A DNA stretch of 24,855 nucleotides, taken from assembly GCA_964648465.1 (NCBI GenBank), contig CAZYMU010000035.1, positions 1 through 24,855 of the forward strand. The letters run 5' to 3'. Source of the DNA: Aminicenans sp964648465 (lineage in GTDB: Bacteria; Acidobacteriota; Aminicenantia; Aminicenantales; Aminicenantaceae). The translations under genes were made by a program, and so were the position numbers. Each line of letters begins with the position of its first letter. Positions within the stretch are counted from its first letter, which is position 1. This document shows positions 6,896 to 14,612 of this stretch, in pieces. The notes beneath the pieces are model-generated. The model saw only the letters and a list, made by a program, of their open reading frames with translations. It was not told where the DNA came from and ran no database searches.

Positions 6896-7878
6896 AAACC
6901 CTCGTAACTGGTGGGGCAGGATATATTGGCTCTCATACCGTAAAAAAACTCATCAAGGAAGGCTTTGATCCTATTATCTTTGATAATTTTTCCACTGGCA
7001 AAAAAGAACTCATTACAGGAAAAAATATCGTTACCGGGGATTTAATGGACAAAAGATCCATTAAGAAAGTTTTTGACTCAAATTCAATAAATGCTGTTCT
7101 TCACTTTGCATCTTTGATAAGTGTCGGAGAGTCTTATGCAAACCCCCAAATATATTATATCAATAACCTTATAAGCACATTAAATCTTCTTGAAACTATG
7201 ATGGAAGCAAATGTAAATAAGTTTATTTTTTCTTCAAGTGCAGCTGTATATGGCATTCCAGAAAACACTCCTATCATGGAGTCTCATTCCTTGAACCCTT
7301 TTAATCCGTACGGCCGTACAAAGTACTTCATCGAGAAAATACTCCAGGATTATGAGCAAGCTTACGGACTAAAATTTATTTCCCTGCGTTACTTTAATGC
7401 CGCAGGTGCTGACCCAGAAGGCAAACTGGGAGAAATGCACGAGCCAGAAACCCATCTTATTCCCAATATTCTGCTTTTTCTCTTAGGGGAAAAATCCCAT
7501 TTTAACATTTTTGGAACAGATTTTCCGACTCCAGATGGTACTGCAATCAGGGATTATATTCACGTCACCGACCTGGCAAAAGCACACGTTCTTGCATTAA
7601 AAAAGCTTCTTGCCTCCTCCCAAAGTGAATTTATTAATCTTGGAACAACCAGAGGGTATTCTGTCATGGAAGTAATAAAAAAATGTGAAGAAATCACTGG
7701 CAAAAAAGTCCACTATAAAAAGAAGCCGAAGAGAAAAGGGGATGTTCCTGTGCTTCTGGCATCAAAGGAAAAAGCAGAGCAGCTGCTTGGATGGGAACTC
7801 CACTACTCCAGCATGGAATGCATTATCAAAACCGCCTGGAACTGGCACTCTAGAACCAGTAAGTATAAAACAGCATGA
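6892..7878 (+). CDS. galE: UDP-glucose 4-epimerase (GalE type)
   Basis: Short-chain dehydrogenase-fold epimerase that interconverts UDP-glucose and UDP-galactose, feeding glycan and cell-surface polysaccharide synthesis. The 328-residue length is normal. The NAD-binding loop is TGGAGYIG at residues 6-13. The catalytic Ser lies in SSSAAVYG (S116) and the YxxxK pair is Y140/K144. RYFNAAGADPEGKLGE and the following HLIPN segment are typical of GalE rather than of other sugar-nucleotide SDR enzymes. Its ATG overlaps the stop of the upstream nucleotidyltransferase-like gene, so it is co-transcribed and probably translationally coupled. The pairing has no obvious metabolic logic. Specificity for N-acetylated substrates cannot be excluded from sequence. 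Confidence 0.93.
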   Translation: MKTLVTGGAGYIGSHTVKKLIKEGFDPIIFDNFSTGKKELITGKNIVTGDLMDKRSIKKVFDSNSINAVLHFASLISVGESYANPQIYYINNLISTLNLLETMMEANVNKFIFSSSAAVYGIPENTPIMESHSLNPFNPYGRTKYFIEKILQDYEQAYGLKFISLRYFNAAGADPEGKLGEMHEPETHLIPNILLFLLGEKSHFNIFGTDFPTPDGTAIRDYIHVTDLAKAHVLALKKLLASSQSEFINLGTTRGYSVMEVIKKCEEITGKKVHYKKKPKRKGDVPVLLASKEKAEQLLGWELHYSSMECIIKTAWNWHSRTSKYKTA

Positions 7879-7897
7879 AAAAATGCACCTTATGCCT

Positions 7898-7926
7898 TTG
7901 ACTAAATTATGATGGAATGCTATAAA
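7898..7926 (+). promoter_or_regulatory. Sigma70-type promoter for the lytic transglycosylase gene
   Basis: TTGACT (7898-7903) and TATAAA (7921-7926) are separated by exactly 17 bp, each box one base from consensus. It is the best promoter in the window. Transcription should begin near 7933, giving a very short leader of about 14 nt that contains TTAGG just before the TTG start codon. It makes the transglycosylase gene independent of the galE operon. Confidence 0.65.
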
Positions 7927-7946
7927 TATTCCCTTTTAGGTTAAAA

Positions 7947-9737
7947 TTGAGAAATCACAAACACACTTTTGCAATTTTTTTCACTATAATATTTATTCTC
8001 TTTTCATTGAATTGCTCTTCTTATCGAAGACCTGTCATCGAAGACATAAAATCTTCTCCACCGCCTGAACCCAAAGAGGAAATCAACCTGGTCACAATAG
8101 AAGAAGAGTCTATTCCGAATTTTGAAGAAAACAATGATACGATTGTTTCCAAACAAGCTCCTCAAGAAGAACCTGAAGAAGAACAGAAAAAAGACCCTTC
8201 AGAACTGCTCGAAGAAGCGATGAATGCATACCAGGACGCCAAGATTGCCTGGGATCAGGGCGATATGGATACAGCCCTTGTCGCACTCGATGAAGCCTAT
8301 GGGCTAATCATTAATATCGAACTACTTCATGATTCACCGCTAATTCAGGAAAAAACTGATTTAAGACTTCTTATCGCCAGGAGAATCCAGGAGATTTATG
8401 CTTCCCAAGCTACTGTTATTGGAGAAAACCACCAGACTATTCCCCTTGTTGAAAATAAATATGTCCTCAAGGAAATTAAAAGTTTCCAGACAAAAGAAAA
8501 AACATATTTTGAATCGTCATATAAGCGTTCGGGCCGCTACAGGAAAATAATCCTTAAAGAACTTGAAAAAGAAGGCCTACCTCAAGAGCTCTCATGGATG
8601 CCAATTATTGAGAGCGGATTTAAAATCAGGGCTTATTCACGGGCAAGAGCACTTGGTCTTTGGCAGTTTATATCTTCAACAGGATACCGCTACGGCCTCA
8701 AGAGAGACCGATGGATAGATGAAAGGATGGATCCTGAAAAAGCTACTCGCGCAGCCATAAAATATCTGAAAGAACTCCACTCCTTTTTCGGAGACTGGAC
8801 GACCGCACTTGCTTCATATAACTGTGGAGAATTTCGAGTCCGACGCGTCATCCAGGCACAGCGTATAAACTACCTTGACAACTTCTGGGATCTTTACCCT
8901 ATGCTTCCCACGGAAACCGCACGTTTTGTTCCCCGCTTTATTGCAACCTTATTGATCATCAACAATCCAGAAAAATACAGAATGCACCTTCCTGTGCCAG
9001 AACCGCCTTTAAGATACAAGACTATTACAGTCAAACGGGCTGTAAAACTCTCTTCCCTTTCAAAAGAACTCGGACTCGGCGAAGATGAATTGGCTGACTT
9101 AAATCCTGAACTGCGGTACAAATCCACGCCTGATCAGGAGTACAAATTAAAAGTTCCTATAGCCTCGGAAGAAAGTGCATTGGCTGCACTAAACTCTCTT
9201 CCCCGGTGGATTCCTCCTGAAACTACTTATGAAATTCATTATGTAAGGCGTGGAGAAACTGTATCAGGAATAGCCAAACGCTACAGGACTTCGGTCTCCG
9301 CCATTGCACGACTTAACCGCCTAGGACGAAGATATCTCATTCGTCCGGGCCAGAGGCTAAAGGTCCCTTCCAAGGGAGTAAGAGTCTATAGATCATCACA
9401 ATCACGAAGCCTGACTAAGGAAGGGAACAAACTTATTTATAAAGTTAAACGTGGAGATTCCCTTTATCTTATTGCCAATGCTTTCAAAACAAGCATCCAG
9501 AAAATCAAAACTCTGAATGGACTCAAAAGCAACAGACTGGATGTCGGCCAGAAGCTTGTTATTCAATCAGGAACCCCCGAGGGAGCAACCTTTTATACGG
9601 TCAAAACCGGGGACACTCCTTATGAAATCGCAAAAAAATTCGGGATGAATCTCAATGTTCTTCTCAGACTTAACGGGCTTAGCTCAAGGTCAAAGATTTA
9701 TCCGGGTCAAAAACTCTGGATCACACAAAAACAATAA
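7947..9737 (+). CDS. mltD: MltD-like lytic transglycosylase with three LysM repeats, probable lipoprotein
   Basis: Peptidoglycan-cleaving enzyme of 596 residues acting in the periplasm. The N-terminal hydrophobic segment (about 8-22) ends at C23 in FSLNCSS, a lipobox-like site, although Asn at -1 is unusual. A Pro/Glu-rich linker and a helical region follow. The SLT catalytic domain spans about 185-320 with catalytic E222 in PIIESGF, then SRARALGLWQF and LASYNCGEFRV. Three LysM peptidoglycan-binding repeats lie near 430-474, 497-539 and 549-593, and a degenerate one may sit around 358-404. The start is TTG: an in-frame stop at 7923-7925 lies just upstream, and the next in-frame Met is at residue 91, which would remove the export signal. 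Architecture and length match MltD of diderm bacteria. It has its own promoter and converges with the ribosomal cluster. Confidence 0.92.
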   Translation: MRNHKHTFAIFFTIIFILFSLNCSSYRRPVIEDIKSSPPPEPKEEINLVTIEEESIPNFEENNDTIVSKQAPQEEPEEEQKKDPSELLEEAMNAYQDAKIAWDQGDMDTALVALDEAYGLIINIELLHDSPLIQEKTDLRLLIARRIQEIYASQATVIGENHQTIPLVENKYVLKEIKSFQTKEKTYFESSYKRSGRYRKIILKELEKEGLPQELSWMPIIESGFKIRAYSRARALGLWQFISSTGYRYGLKRDRWIDERMDPEKATRAAIKYLKELHSFFGDWTTALASYNCGEFRVRRVIQAQRINYLDNFWDLYPMLPTETARFVPRFIATLLIINNPEKYRMHLPVPEPPLRYKTITVKRAVKLSSLSKELGLGEDELADLNPELRYKSTPDQEYKLKVPIASEESALAALNSLPRWIPPETTYEIHYVRRGETVSGIAKRYRTSVSAIARLNRLGRRYLIRPGQRLKVPSKGVRVYRSSQSRSLTKEGNKLIYKVKRGDSLYLIANAFKTSIQKIKTLNGLKSNRLDVGQKLVIQSGTPEGATFYTVKTGDTPYEIAKKFGMNLNVLLRLNGLSSRSKIYPGQKLWITQKQ

Positions 9738-9846
9738 GCTGCTCATCCACAATCACATGCATCAGTTTTGCATAGAGACACACTCTTCCTTCTAATCACA
9801 GAAATTTGGAAATAGAAAACCGCACTCCAGGGAAGTTATTTTTATT

Positions 9847-10269
9847 CTATTTTTTTGCTGCTTTTTTAGCTTTTTCTTTAATGTCTTTCTTCTTCTTTTC
9901 TTTTTTCTTGAACTCTGTACCAATAAGCTCAATAATGGCCATCTCAGCCCCATCGCCTGCACGTGGACCAATCTTAACTATCCTTGTATAACCACCAGAC
10001 CTTTCAATAAAACGCGGGCCTATGTCATCGAAAAGTTTTTTTACCACATCCTTTTTATAAACATATCTCATAGCAAGACGTCTTGTATGAAGAGTATTTT
10101 TCTTTGCTAATGTGATCATTTTTTCAGCAACTGGCCTTGTTGCTTTAGCCTTGGCCAGAGTTGTTATGATCCTCTCCTTTTCCAAAAAGGAAGTTACCAG
10201 GTTGCGGAGCAAAGCCTTTCTCTGAGCAGAATTCCGTCCCAGCTTTTTCCCTTTAACAAGATGTCTCAT
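9847..10269 (-). CDS. rplQ: 50S ribosomal protein L17
   Basis: Large-subunit protein of 140 residues, last gene of the ribosomal cluster. It opens with MRHLVKGKKLGR and continues with QRKALLRNL and RSGGYTRIVKIGPRAGDGA, the L17 hallmarks. About 20 residues of Lys/Glu/Ala-rich tail extend past the conserved core, which is common outside enterics. ATG overlaps the rpoA stop by four bases, so it is translationally coupled to rpoA as in most bacteria. The 109 bp to the converging transglycosylase gene (9738-9846) contain no gene and no convincing terminator that I can see. Confidence 0.97.
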   Translation of the reverse strand: MRHLVKGKKLGRNSAQRKALLRNLVTSFLEKERIITTLAKAKATRPVAEKMITLAKKNTLHTRRLAMRYVYKKDVVKKLFDDIGPRFIERSGGYTRIVKIGPRAGDGAEMAIIELIGTEFKKKEKKKKDIKEKAKKAAKK

Positions 10270-11294
10270 GCTTCAACTCCTTCTTCATCTTCCCCTTTTT
10301 TCTCTCCCTCAATCTTTTCCAACAACTTTTCACTAAGACCCAAATTCAAACCCAACCCTAGTTCTTGCAGAGTCTCTTTTATTTCCGCCAAAGATTTGCG
10401 GCCAAAATTCTTTGTCTTTAGTAACTCATCTTCTGTTTTCTGAACAAGTTTATAAATCCTTTCAATACCGGCTGCCCTGAGACAATTATTCGACCTTACT
10501 GAAAGTTCCAGATGGTCTATTGACTTGCCCAACATGTCGATCTGTAAAAAATAAGGAATTTCTTTTTTTGCCTGCACCTGCTCATCCTCAATAGGCTCAT
10601 CAACAACATTCAGGAAAATAGCCAGATGATCTCTCAAAATCCTGCCCGCCTGAGCTAAAGCATCCTGGGGAGTAATGGCACCATTTGTCCATATTTCCAG
10701 GTTCAGTTTCTCATAATCTATTCTCTTCCCAACTCTCGCCGGATCAACTTTATAGTTGACTTTTAAGACTGGAGAATGCGAAGAATCAAGAGGAATAAAA
10801 TCAAGACTCAGATCTTCATTATAATTCTGATCAGCAGGGATGTATCCTCTTTTATTCTCAACAATCATCTCTATATTCAATTTGCCATCTTTATCTAGGT
10901 GTGTAATATGAATTTCATTATCAAGAATTTTAATGTCAGAATCATGAACAATGTCAGATGATTTTACTTCACAAGGACCTTCTTTTTCTAGAGTCATTGT
11001 TTTTGCCTCTGTTTTTACTAAACTTAAAGGAATGCTCTTTAAATTCAAATTGATACAGCTTACATCCTCGACTACCCCAGGAATAGTGGAAAATTCGTGA
11101 AGGACCCCTTGAATACGAACATTTGTGATTGCAGCTCCAGTTATAGAAGAGAGGAGAATTCTTCGCAATGAGTTTCCTATAGTTATGCCAAATCCTCTTT
11201 CAAAAGGCTGAGCTGAAAACTTGCCGTATTTTTCTGTTAATGTCTCGTAATCACATTCCAAGTACCTAGGTCTTTGAAATCCTTTCTCTATCAT
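10266..11294 (-). CDS. rpoA: DNA-directed RNA polymerase alpha subunit
   Basis: Alpha subunit of 342 residues that dimerises to start RNA polymerase assembly and contacts promoter UP elements and activators. The N-terminal domain shows ERGFGITIGNSLRRILLSS, the assembly signature. A linker around residue 240 leads to the C-terminal domain with SVRSNNCLRAAGI, which keeps the Arg equivalent to E. coli R265 and the Asn used for DNA contact, then a FGRKSLAEIKETL segment. An acidic/Gly-rich tail of about 15 residues closes the protein. ATG is preceded by a near-perfect AGGAGGAATT. This is the only gene of the cluster with a long leader (87 bp), so it may be adjusted separately from the ribosomal proteins. 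Confidence 0.98.
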   Translation of the reverse strand: MIEKGFQRPRYLECDYETLTEKYGKFSAQPFERGFGITIGNSLRRILLSSITGAAITNVRIQGVLHEFSTIPGVVEDVSCINLNLKSIPLSLVKTEAKTMTLEKEGPCEVKSSDIVHDSDIKILDNEIHITHLDKDGKLNIEMIVENKRGYIPADQNYNEDLSLDFIPLDSSHSPVLKVNYKVDPARVGKRIDYEKLNLEIWTNGAITPQDALAQAGRILRDHLAIFLNVVDEPIEDEQVQAKKEIPYFLQIDMLGKSIDHLELSVRSNNCLRAAGIERIYKLVQKTEDELLKTKNFGRKSLAEIKETLQELGLGLNLGLSEKLLEKIEGEKKGEDEEGVEA

Positions 11295-11320
11295 AATTCC
11301 TCCTATTCTGGTTCAATTAT

Positions 11321-11348
11321 TTTTATATCAAACCATCCAGATATAAAA
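11321..11348 (-). promoter_or_regulatory. Hairpin and candidate internal promoter upstream of rpoA
   Basis: Bases 11321-11329 and 11340-11348 form a perfect 9-bp inverted repeat (TTTTATATC / GATATAAAA on the minus strand) with a 10-base loop. It lies in the 87-bp gap between rpsD and rpoA, the largest gap of the cluster. The same bases contain TGATATAAA on the minus strand, an extended -10 motif that could start an rpoA-rplQ transcript near 11315. Structure is seen; whether it is promoter, processing site or attenuator is open. Confidence 0.35.
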
Positions 11349-11381
11349 TTTTTTAAGCCCCCGGTTTTCTCATGTGAAATT

Positions 11382-12008
11382 TTATTTCGAATAAAGCTCT
11401 ACAATCAAATGCTCCTCTACAGGAAAAGAAACATCTTCACGTACAGGAAAAGAAAGAACCTTTATCTTCATGTTCTCCCCATCAATTTCCAACCATGCAG
11501 GCACTGTTTTGCCCGTATTTGACTCCACTATGGCTTTAAGCTCTTCGTTCTTCTTTGACCTCTCTCTAAAAGACAATACATCTTCTTTATCCACTAACAT
11601 AGAGGGGATAGAGGCCTTCCGTCCGTTAATACGAAAATGGCCGTGAGTAATCAACTGCCTTGCATGATCCCGAGAATGAGAGAATCCCGATAAAAAGACA
11701 ACATTGTCCAGTCTTCTTTCCAGCATAGACAGGAGAGTCTCCCCTGTAATACCTTTTTTCCTTTCAGCCCTCTGGAAAAACAATTTGAATTGCTTTTCAG
11801 ACATTCCATAATATCTTTTTAACTTCTGTTTTTCCCTAAGCTGAATACCATATCCCAGGATTCTTCTTCTCATCCTTCCATGTTCTCCAGGAGGATATGG
11901 TCTACGTTCCACAGCACATTTATCACTTAAGCATTTGGCTCCTTTTAGAAACAACTTTGTCTTTTCTACACGGCATAACCGGCAAACAGATTCTCTCTCT
12001 TTCGCCAT
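11382..12008 (-). CDS. rpsD: 30S ribosomal protein S4, zinc-binding form
   Basis: Primary 16S rRNA-binding protein of 208 residues that nucleates small-subunit assembly. C9, C12, C26 and C31 form the zinc-knuckle pattern of the C+ type of S4. The RRPYPPGEHG segment follows, and the S4 RNA-binding domain is visible at LERRLDNVVFLSGF and HGHFRINGRKASIPS. ATG has AGGGAGAG upstream. It sits between rpsK and rpoA in standard alpha-operon order. In enterics S4 represses this operon; whether that holds here is not shown by the sequence. Confidence 0.98.
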   Translation of the reverse strand: MAKERESVCRLCRVEKTKLFLKGAKCLSDKCAVERRPYPPGEHGRMRRRILGYGIQLREKQKLKRYYGMSEKQFKLFFQRAERKKGITGETLLSMLERRLDNVVFLSGFSHSRDHARQLITHGHFRINGRKASIPSMLVDKEDVLSFRERSKKNEELKAIVESNTGKTVPAWLEIDGENMKIKVLSFPVREDVSFPVEEHLIVELYSK

Positions 12009-12034
12009 CTTTCTCTCCCTATATTACCATCATA

Positions 12035-12427
12035 CTAAACTCTTCTTCTTTTCCTGACACGACAACCATTGTGAGGAATTGGTGTAATATCCCGGATAGA
12101 TTTTATCTCCAAACCGTCTGACTGAAGTGCTCTTATGGCTGACTCTCTTCCAGCCCCGGGCCCCTTGACTTTAACATCTACATATCTCACTCCAAATTGC
12201 CTGGCTTTGGCTGAAGCCCCTTTAGCTGCAAGTTGAGCAGCAAATGGAGTCCCCTTACGGGCACCCTTAAATCCGGCTGTGCCCGAGGTGGCCCAGCAAA
12301 GTGTATTCCCCTGATGGTCAGTAATAGTAATTATTGTATTATTAAAGGTTGATTGAATATAAGCCACGCCAAATCCTACATCTTTTCTCACCTTTTTTTT
12401 CTTTACTTTTCTTTTCGCTCTTGCCAT
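12035..12427 (-). CDS. rpsK: 30S ribosomal protein S11
   Basis: Small-subunit platform protein of 130 residues, normal length. Diagnostic stretches are GVAYIQSTFNNTIITITD, SGTAGFKGARKGTPFAAQ and the C-terminal TPIPHNGCRVRKRRRV, whose PHNGC motif carries the Asn known to form isoaspartate in other bacteria. The ATG is preceded by GAGGGAG. It lies 23 bp after rpsM and 26 bp before rpsD, in the usual alpha-operon order. Confidence 0.98.
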   Translation of the reverse strand: MARAKRKVKKKKVRKDVGFGVAYIQSTFNNTIITITDHQGNTLCWATSGTAGFKGARKGTPFAAQLAAKGASAKARQFGVRYVDVKVKGPGAGRESAIRALQSDGLEIKSIRDITPIPHNGCRVRKRRRV

Positions 12428-12450
12428 CTACAACTCCCTCAATTCTCGCA

Positions 12451-12804
12451 TTATCTATGGCCTCGAGGACCTTTTCTTGTTCGTGCATTTGTTTTAGTCC
12501 TCTGACCTCTTACAGGCAACCTCCTCTTATGGCGCATTCCTCTATAAGAACCAATATCCATCAATCTTTTTATTTCCATATTGATTTCTTTTCTAAGGTC
12601 ACCTTCTATTTTTCCCTGTTTTTCAATAACTTTACGGATCTTATTTATTTCATCTTCACTTAATGATTTTACTTTCTTATCTTTATCGATTTTAGCTTCC
12701 TTAAGGATTTGATTTGACCTTGTGCGGCCAATACCAAAAATATAAGTTAATCCAATTTCAATCCTTTTTTCCAAAGGAAGCGTAATTCCTGCTATTCTTG
12801 CCAT
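12451..12804 (-). CDS. rpsM: 30S ribosomal protein S13
   Basis: Small-subunit head protein of 117 residues that contacts the large subunit (bridge B1) and P-site tRNA. It starts MARIAGITLPLEKRIEIGLTY and ends in the basic tail with GSYRGMRHKRRLPVRGQRT and NARTRKG, all typical. The helix-two-turn-helix IFGIGRTRSNQIL is present. GAGGT precedes the ATG at a good distance. First gene of the alpha-operon part of the cluster, 12 bp after rpmJ; no separate promoter is evident in that gap. Confidence 0.98.
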   Translation of the reverse strand: MARIAGITLPLEKRIEIGLTYIFGIGRTRSNQILKEAKIDKDKKVKSLSEDEINKIRKVIEKQGKIEGDLRKEINMEIKRLMDIGSYRGMRHKRRLPVRGQRTKTNARTRKGPRGHR

Positions 12805-12816
12805 TTTTAACCTCGT

Positions 12817-12930
12817 TTAGCCCTGTTTCTGTTTATGTTTCGGGTTGGAGCAAATAACTCTAATAATTCCCTTTCTCTTAATGATCCTGCAATTCCTGCA
12901 CATTTTTTTTACTGAAGCTCTAACTTTCAT
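12817..12930 (-). CDS. rpmJ: 50S ribosomal protein L36, zinc-binding form
   Basis: A 37-residue protein. The reading frame gives MKVRASVKKMCRNCRIIKRK, then a short segment with ICSNPKHKQKQG. C11, C14, C27 and H32 form the CCCH zinc ribbon of the C+ type of L36, which helps fold 23S rRNA near the peptidyl transferase region. AGGGGAAAG precedes the ATG. It lies between infA and rpsM, the standard place in bacteria. Confidence 0.97.
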   Translation of the reverse strand: MKVRASVKKMCRNCRIIKRKGIIRVICSNPKHKQKQG

Positions 12931-12941
12931 TTCTCTTTCCC

Positions 12942-13160
12942 CTATTTATATCGATAAGTAATTCTTCCTTTCGTCAAATCATATGGCGAAAGCTCAACCA
13001 ACACCTTATCTCCAGGAAGGATTCGGATAAAATGTTTGCGCATCTTCCCTGATATATGAGCCAAAATCCTGTGCTTGTTAGCCAATTCTACACGAAACAT
13101 GGCATTTGGAAGCGTCTCAATGACAGTTCCTTCAGTTTCAAAAATACCCTCTTTAGGCAT
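12942..13160 (-). CDS. infA: Translation initiation factor IF-1
   Basis: An S1/OB-fold initiation factor that sits in the ribosomal A site during initiation. The 72 residues starting MPKEGIFETEGTVIE are the normal family length, followed by GKMRKHFIRILPGDKVLVEL and the end LTKGRITYRYK. The frame stays open upstream to 13190, but the extra ten residues are not part of the family, and the ATG at 13160 has GGGAGAGG eight bases before it, so I chose this start. It overlaps the end of map by eight bases. Confidence 0.96.
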   Translation of the reverse strand: MPKEGIFETEGTVIETLPNAMFRVELANKHRILAHISGKMRKHFIRILPGDKVLVELSPYDLTKGRITYRYK

Positions 13161-13944
13161 GCTGAGCCTCTCCCGAATAAACTGAATCATCTTCTTTATG
13201 TAAAAGGCTCAAAATTTCAACTCCTCTCTCTGTGAACGCTACTGTGTTTTCATGATGAGATGATAAGCTTTTGTCTTTTGTGACGGCCGTCCAGCCATCA
13301 TTCAAAATCTCCACACGCCAATCACCTGATGCAATCATCGGTTCTATTGCAATAACCATGCCCGGTTTAATCTTTGGCCCGTGCCCAGGCAAGCCAAAAT
13401 TCGGGACTTGTGGTTCTTCATGTAAGGAATATCCAATTCCATGACCTACAAAAGACCGAATAACCGAAAATCCTTGAGATTCAACATGACTTTGAATGGC
13501 ACAAGATATATCTGAGAGTCTTTTCCCTACCTCCATCTGTTCTATACCCTTATAAAAAGCCTCCTTAGCCGTAACAATAAGCTTTCTTGCTTCAGGAGAT
13601 ATTTCCCCAACAGGACAAGTTACTGCTGCATCCCCATAAAAACCATTGAGTTTAACGCCAAAATCAAGACTGATGATATCGCCTTCGCAGAGAGTTCGGG
13701 AAGAAGGAATACCATGGACGATTTCCTCATTAATGGAAGTGCATAAAGAGCAAGGATAACCATTATAACCTTTAAAAGCAGGAACAGCACCCATTTCCCT
13801 AGTTCTTTTCTCTGCATATTCGTCCAATTCCTTTGTTTGAATTCCAGGTTTAATCATCGTTTCCAATTCCCACAAAATTCTTGCAACAATCTGACTGCTC
13901 TTTTTCATTGTACGAATTTCTTCTTCACTCTTGTAAATAATCAT
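13153..13944 (-). CDS. map: Type I methionine aminopeptidase
   Basis: Removes the initiator methionine from new proteins; cytosolic, 263 residues. All five metal ligands are readable: D94 (ISLDFG), D105 (FYGDAA), H168 (FVGHGIG), E201 (VIAIEP) and E232 (HHENTVAF). H77 in IVHGIP is the conserved substrate-side histidine. No N-terminal SH3-binding or zinc extension is present, so it is the short bacterial type Ia form. About 15 residues extend past the usual C-terminus and overlap infA. ATG overlaps the adk stop (ATGA). Its place between adk and infA is common to many non-enteric bacteria. Confidence 0.97.
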   Translation of the reverse strand: MIIYKSEEEIRTMKKSSQIVARILWELETMIKPGIQTKELDEYAEKRTREMGAVPAFKGYNGYPCSLCTSINEEIVHGIPSSRTLCEGDIISLDFGVKLNGFYGDAAVTCPVGEISPEARKLIVTAKEAFYKGIEQMEVGKRLSDISCAIQSHVESQGFSVIRSFVGHGIGYSLHEEPQVPNFGLPGHGPKIKPGMVIAIEPMIASGDWRVEILNDGWTAVTKDKSLSSHHENTVAFTERGVEILSLLHKEDDSVYSGEAQHA

Positions 13945-14612
13945 TGAACAGCTCCCATCTCCATAGATCTGGAAATCTTCTTATCAATAATAGCACATAT
14001 AATGCCAAATATAGTATCGACCTTTGCGTTGCCATCAACTGTGTGATAAACCTTTTTTTTCTTATAATAATCAGCAAGTAAACCTTTGTATCTACGAAAA
14101 ATTCTCAACCGCTCTTTGACTACTTCAGGCTTGTCATCTTCTCTTATTATGAGTTTCTCATGACAAATATCACATGTTGGCTCTTTATCCAGGCTTTTCT
14201 TATCAATATTGTATACATTCCAACAGTGAGGGCAAATCCTCCTTGATTCTAGTCTTTCAAATAAGATCTTATCACTTAAAAAAATCTCGATAGCAACCTC
14301 TATTTCTTCATGTTTAAGTTTATCAATAATTTTAGCCTGGTAGATGTTCCTGGGAAAACCATCCAAAACATAACCTCTCCGACAGTCTGATCTGGAAATT
14401 CTCTGTCTGACAATCTCAGTCACAATTTCATCACTGACAAGCTGGCCTCGATTCATACTGTCTTTAGCTTTTTTCCCTAAAAGACTTCCTGTTTTGACTG
14501 CCTGGCGAAGCAGGTCTCCGGCTGAAATTTTTGGGAAACCATATTTCTTCTCAATAAGGTCCGCCTGGGTTCCCTTGCCACTGCCTGGAGGCCCAAACAA
14601 AATAAATCTCAT
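13941..14612 (-). CDS. adk: Adenylate kinase with zinc-binding LID
   Basis: Converts ATP and AMP to two ADP, keeping nucleotide balance. The 223-residue protein has P-loop GPPGSGKGT at 7-15, ISAGDLLR at about 29-36 for AMP binding, and GYVLDGFPRN at about 80-89. The LID domain (about 120-160) carries C127, C130, C147 and C150, the four-cysteine zinc site seen in long-type Adk of Gram-positive and many other bacteria but not in E. coli. ATG overlaps the secY stop, and its own stop overlaps map. Confidence in function is high. Confidence 0.97.
   Translation of the reverse strand: MRFILFGPPGSGKGTQADLIEKKYGFPKISAGDLLRQAVKTGSLLGKKAKDSMNRGQLVSDEIVTEIVRQRISRSDCRRGYVLDGFPRNIYQAKIIDKLKHEEIEVAIEIFLSDKILFERLESRRICPHCWNVYNIDKKSLDKEPTCDICHEKLIIREDDKPEVVKERLRIFRRYKGLLADYYKKKKVYHTVDGNAKVDTIFGIICAIIDKKISRSMEMGAVQ

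Noticed and set aside
9738..9846. Possible bidirectional terminator between the converging transglycosylase gene and rplQ
   Set aside because: I found only 5-bp pairings (such as ATGCA/TGCAT) and no stem followed by a T run, so it is not reported as a terminator.
13161..13190. Longer IF-1 starting ten residues upstream
   Set aside because: Extra residues are not part of the IF-1 family and the later ATG has a strong ribosome binding site.
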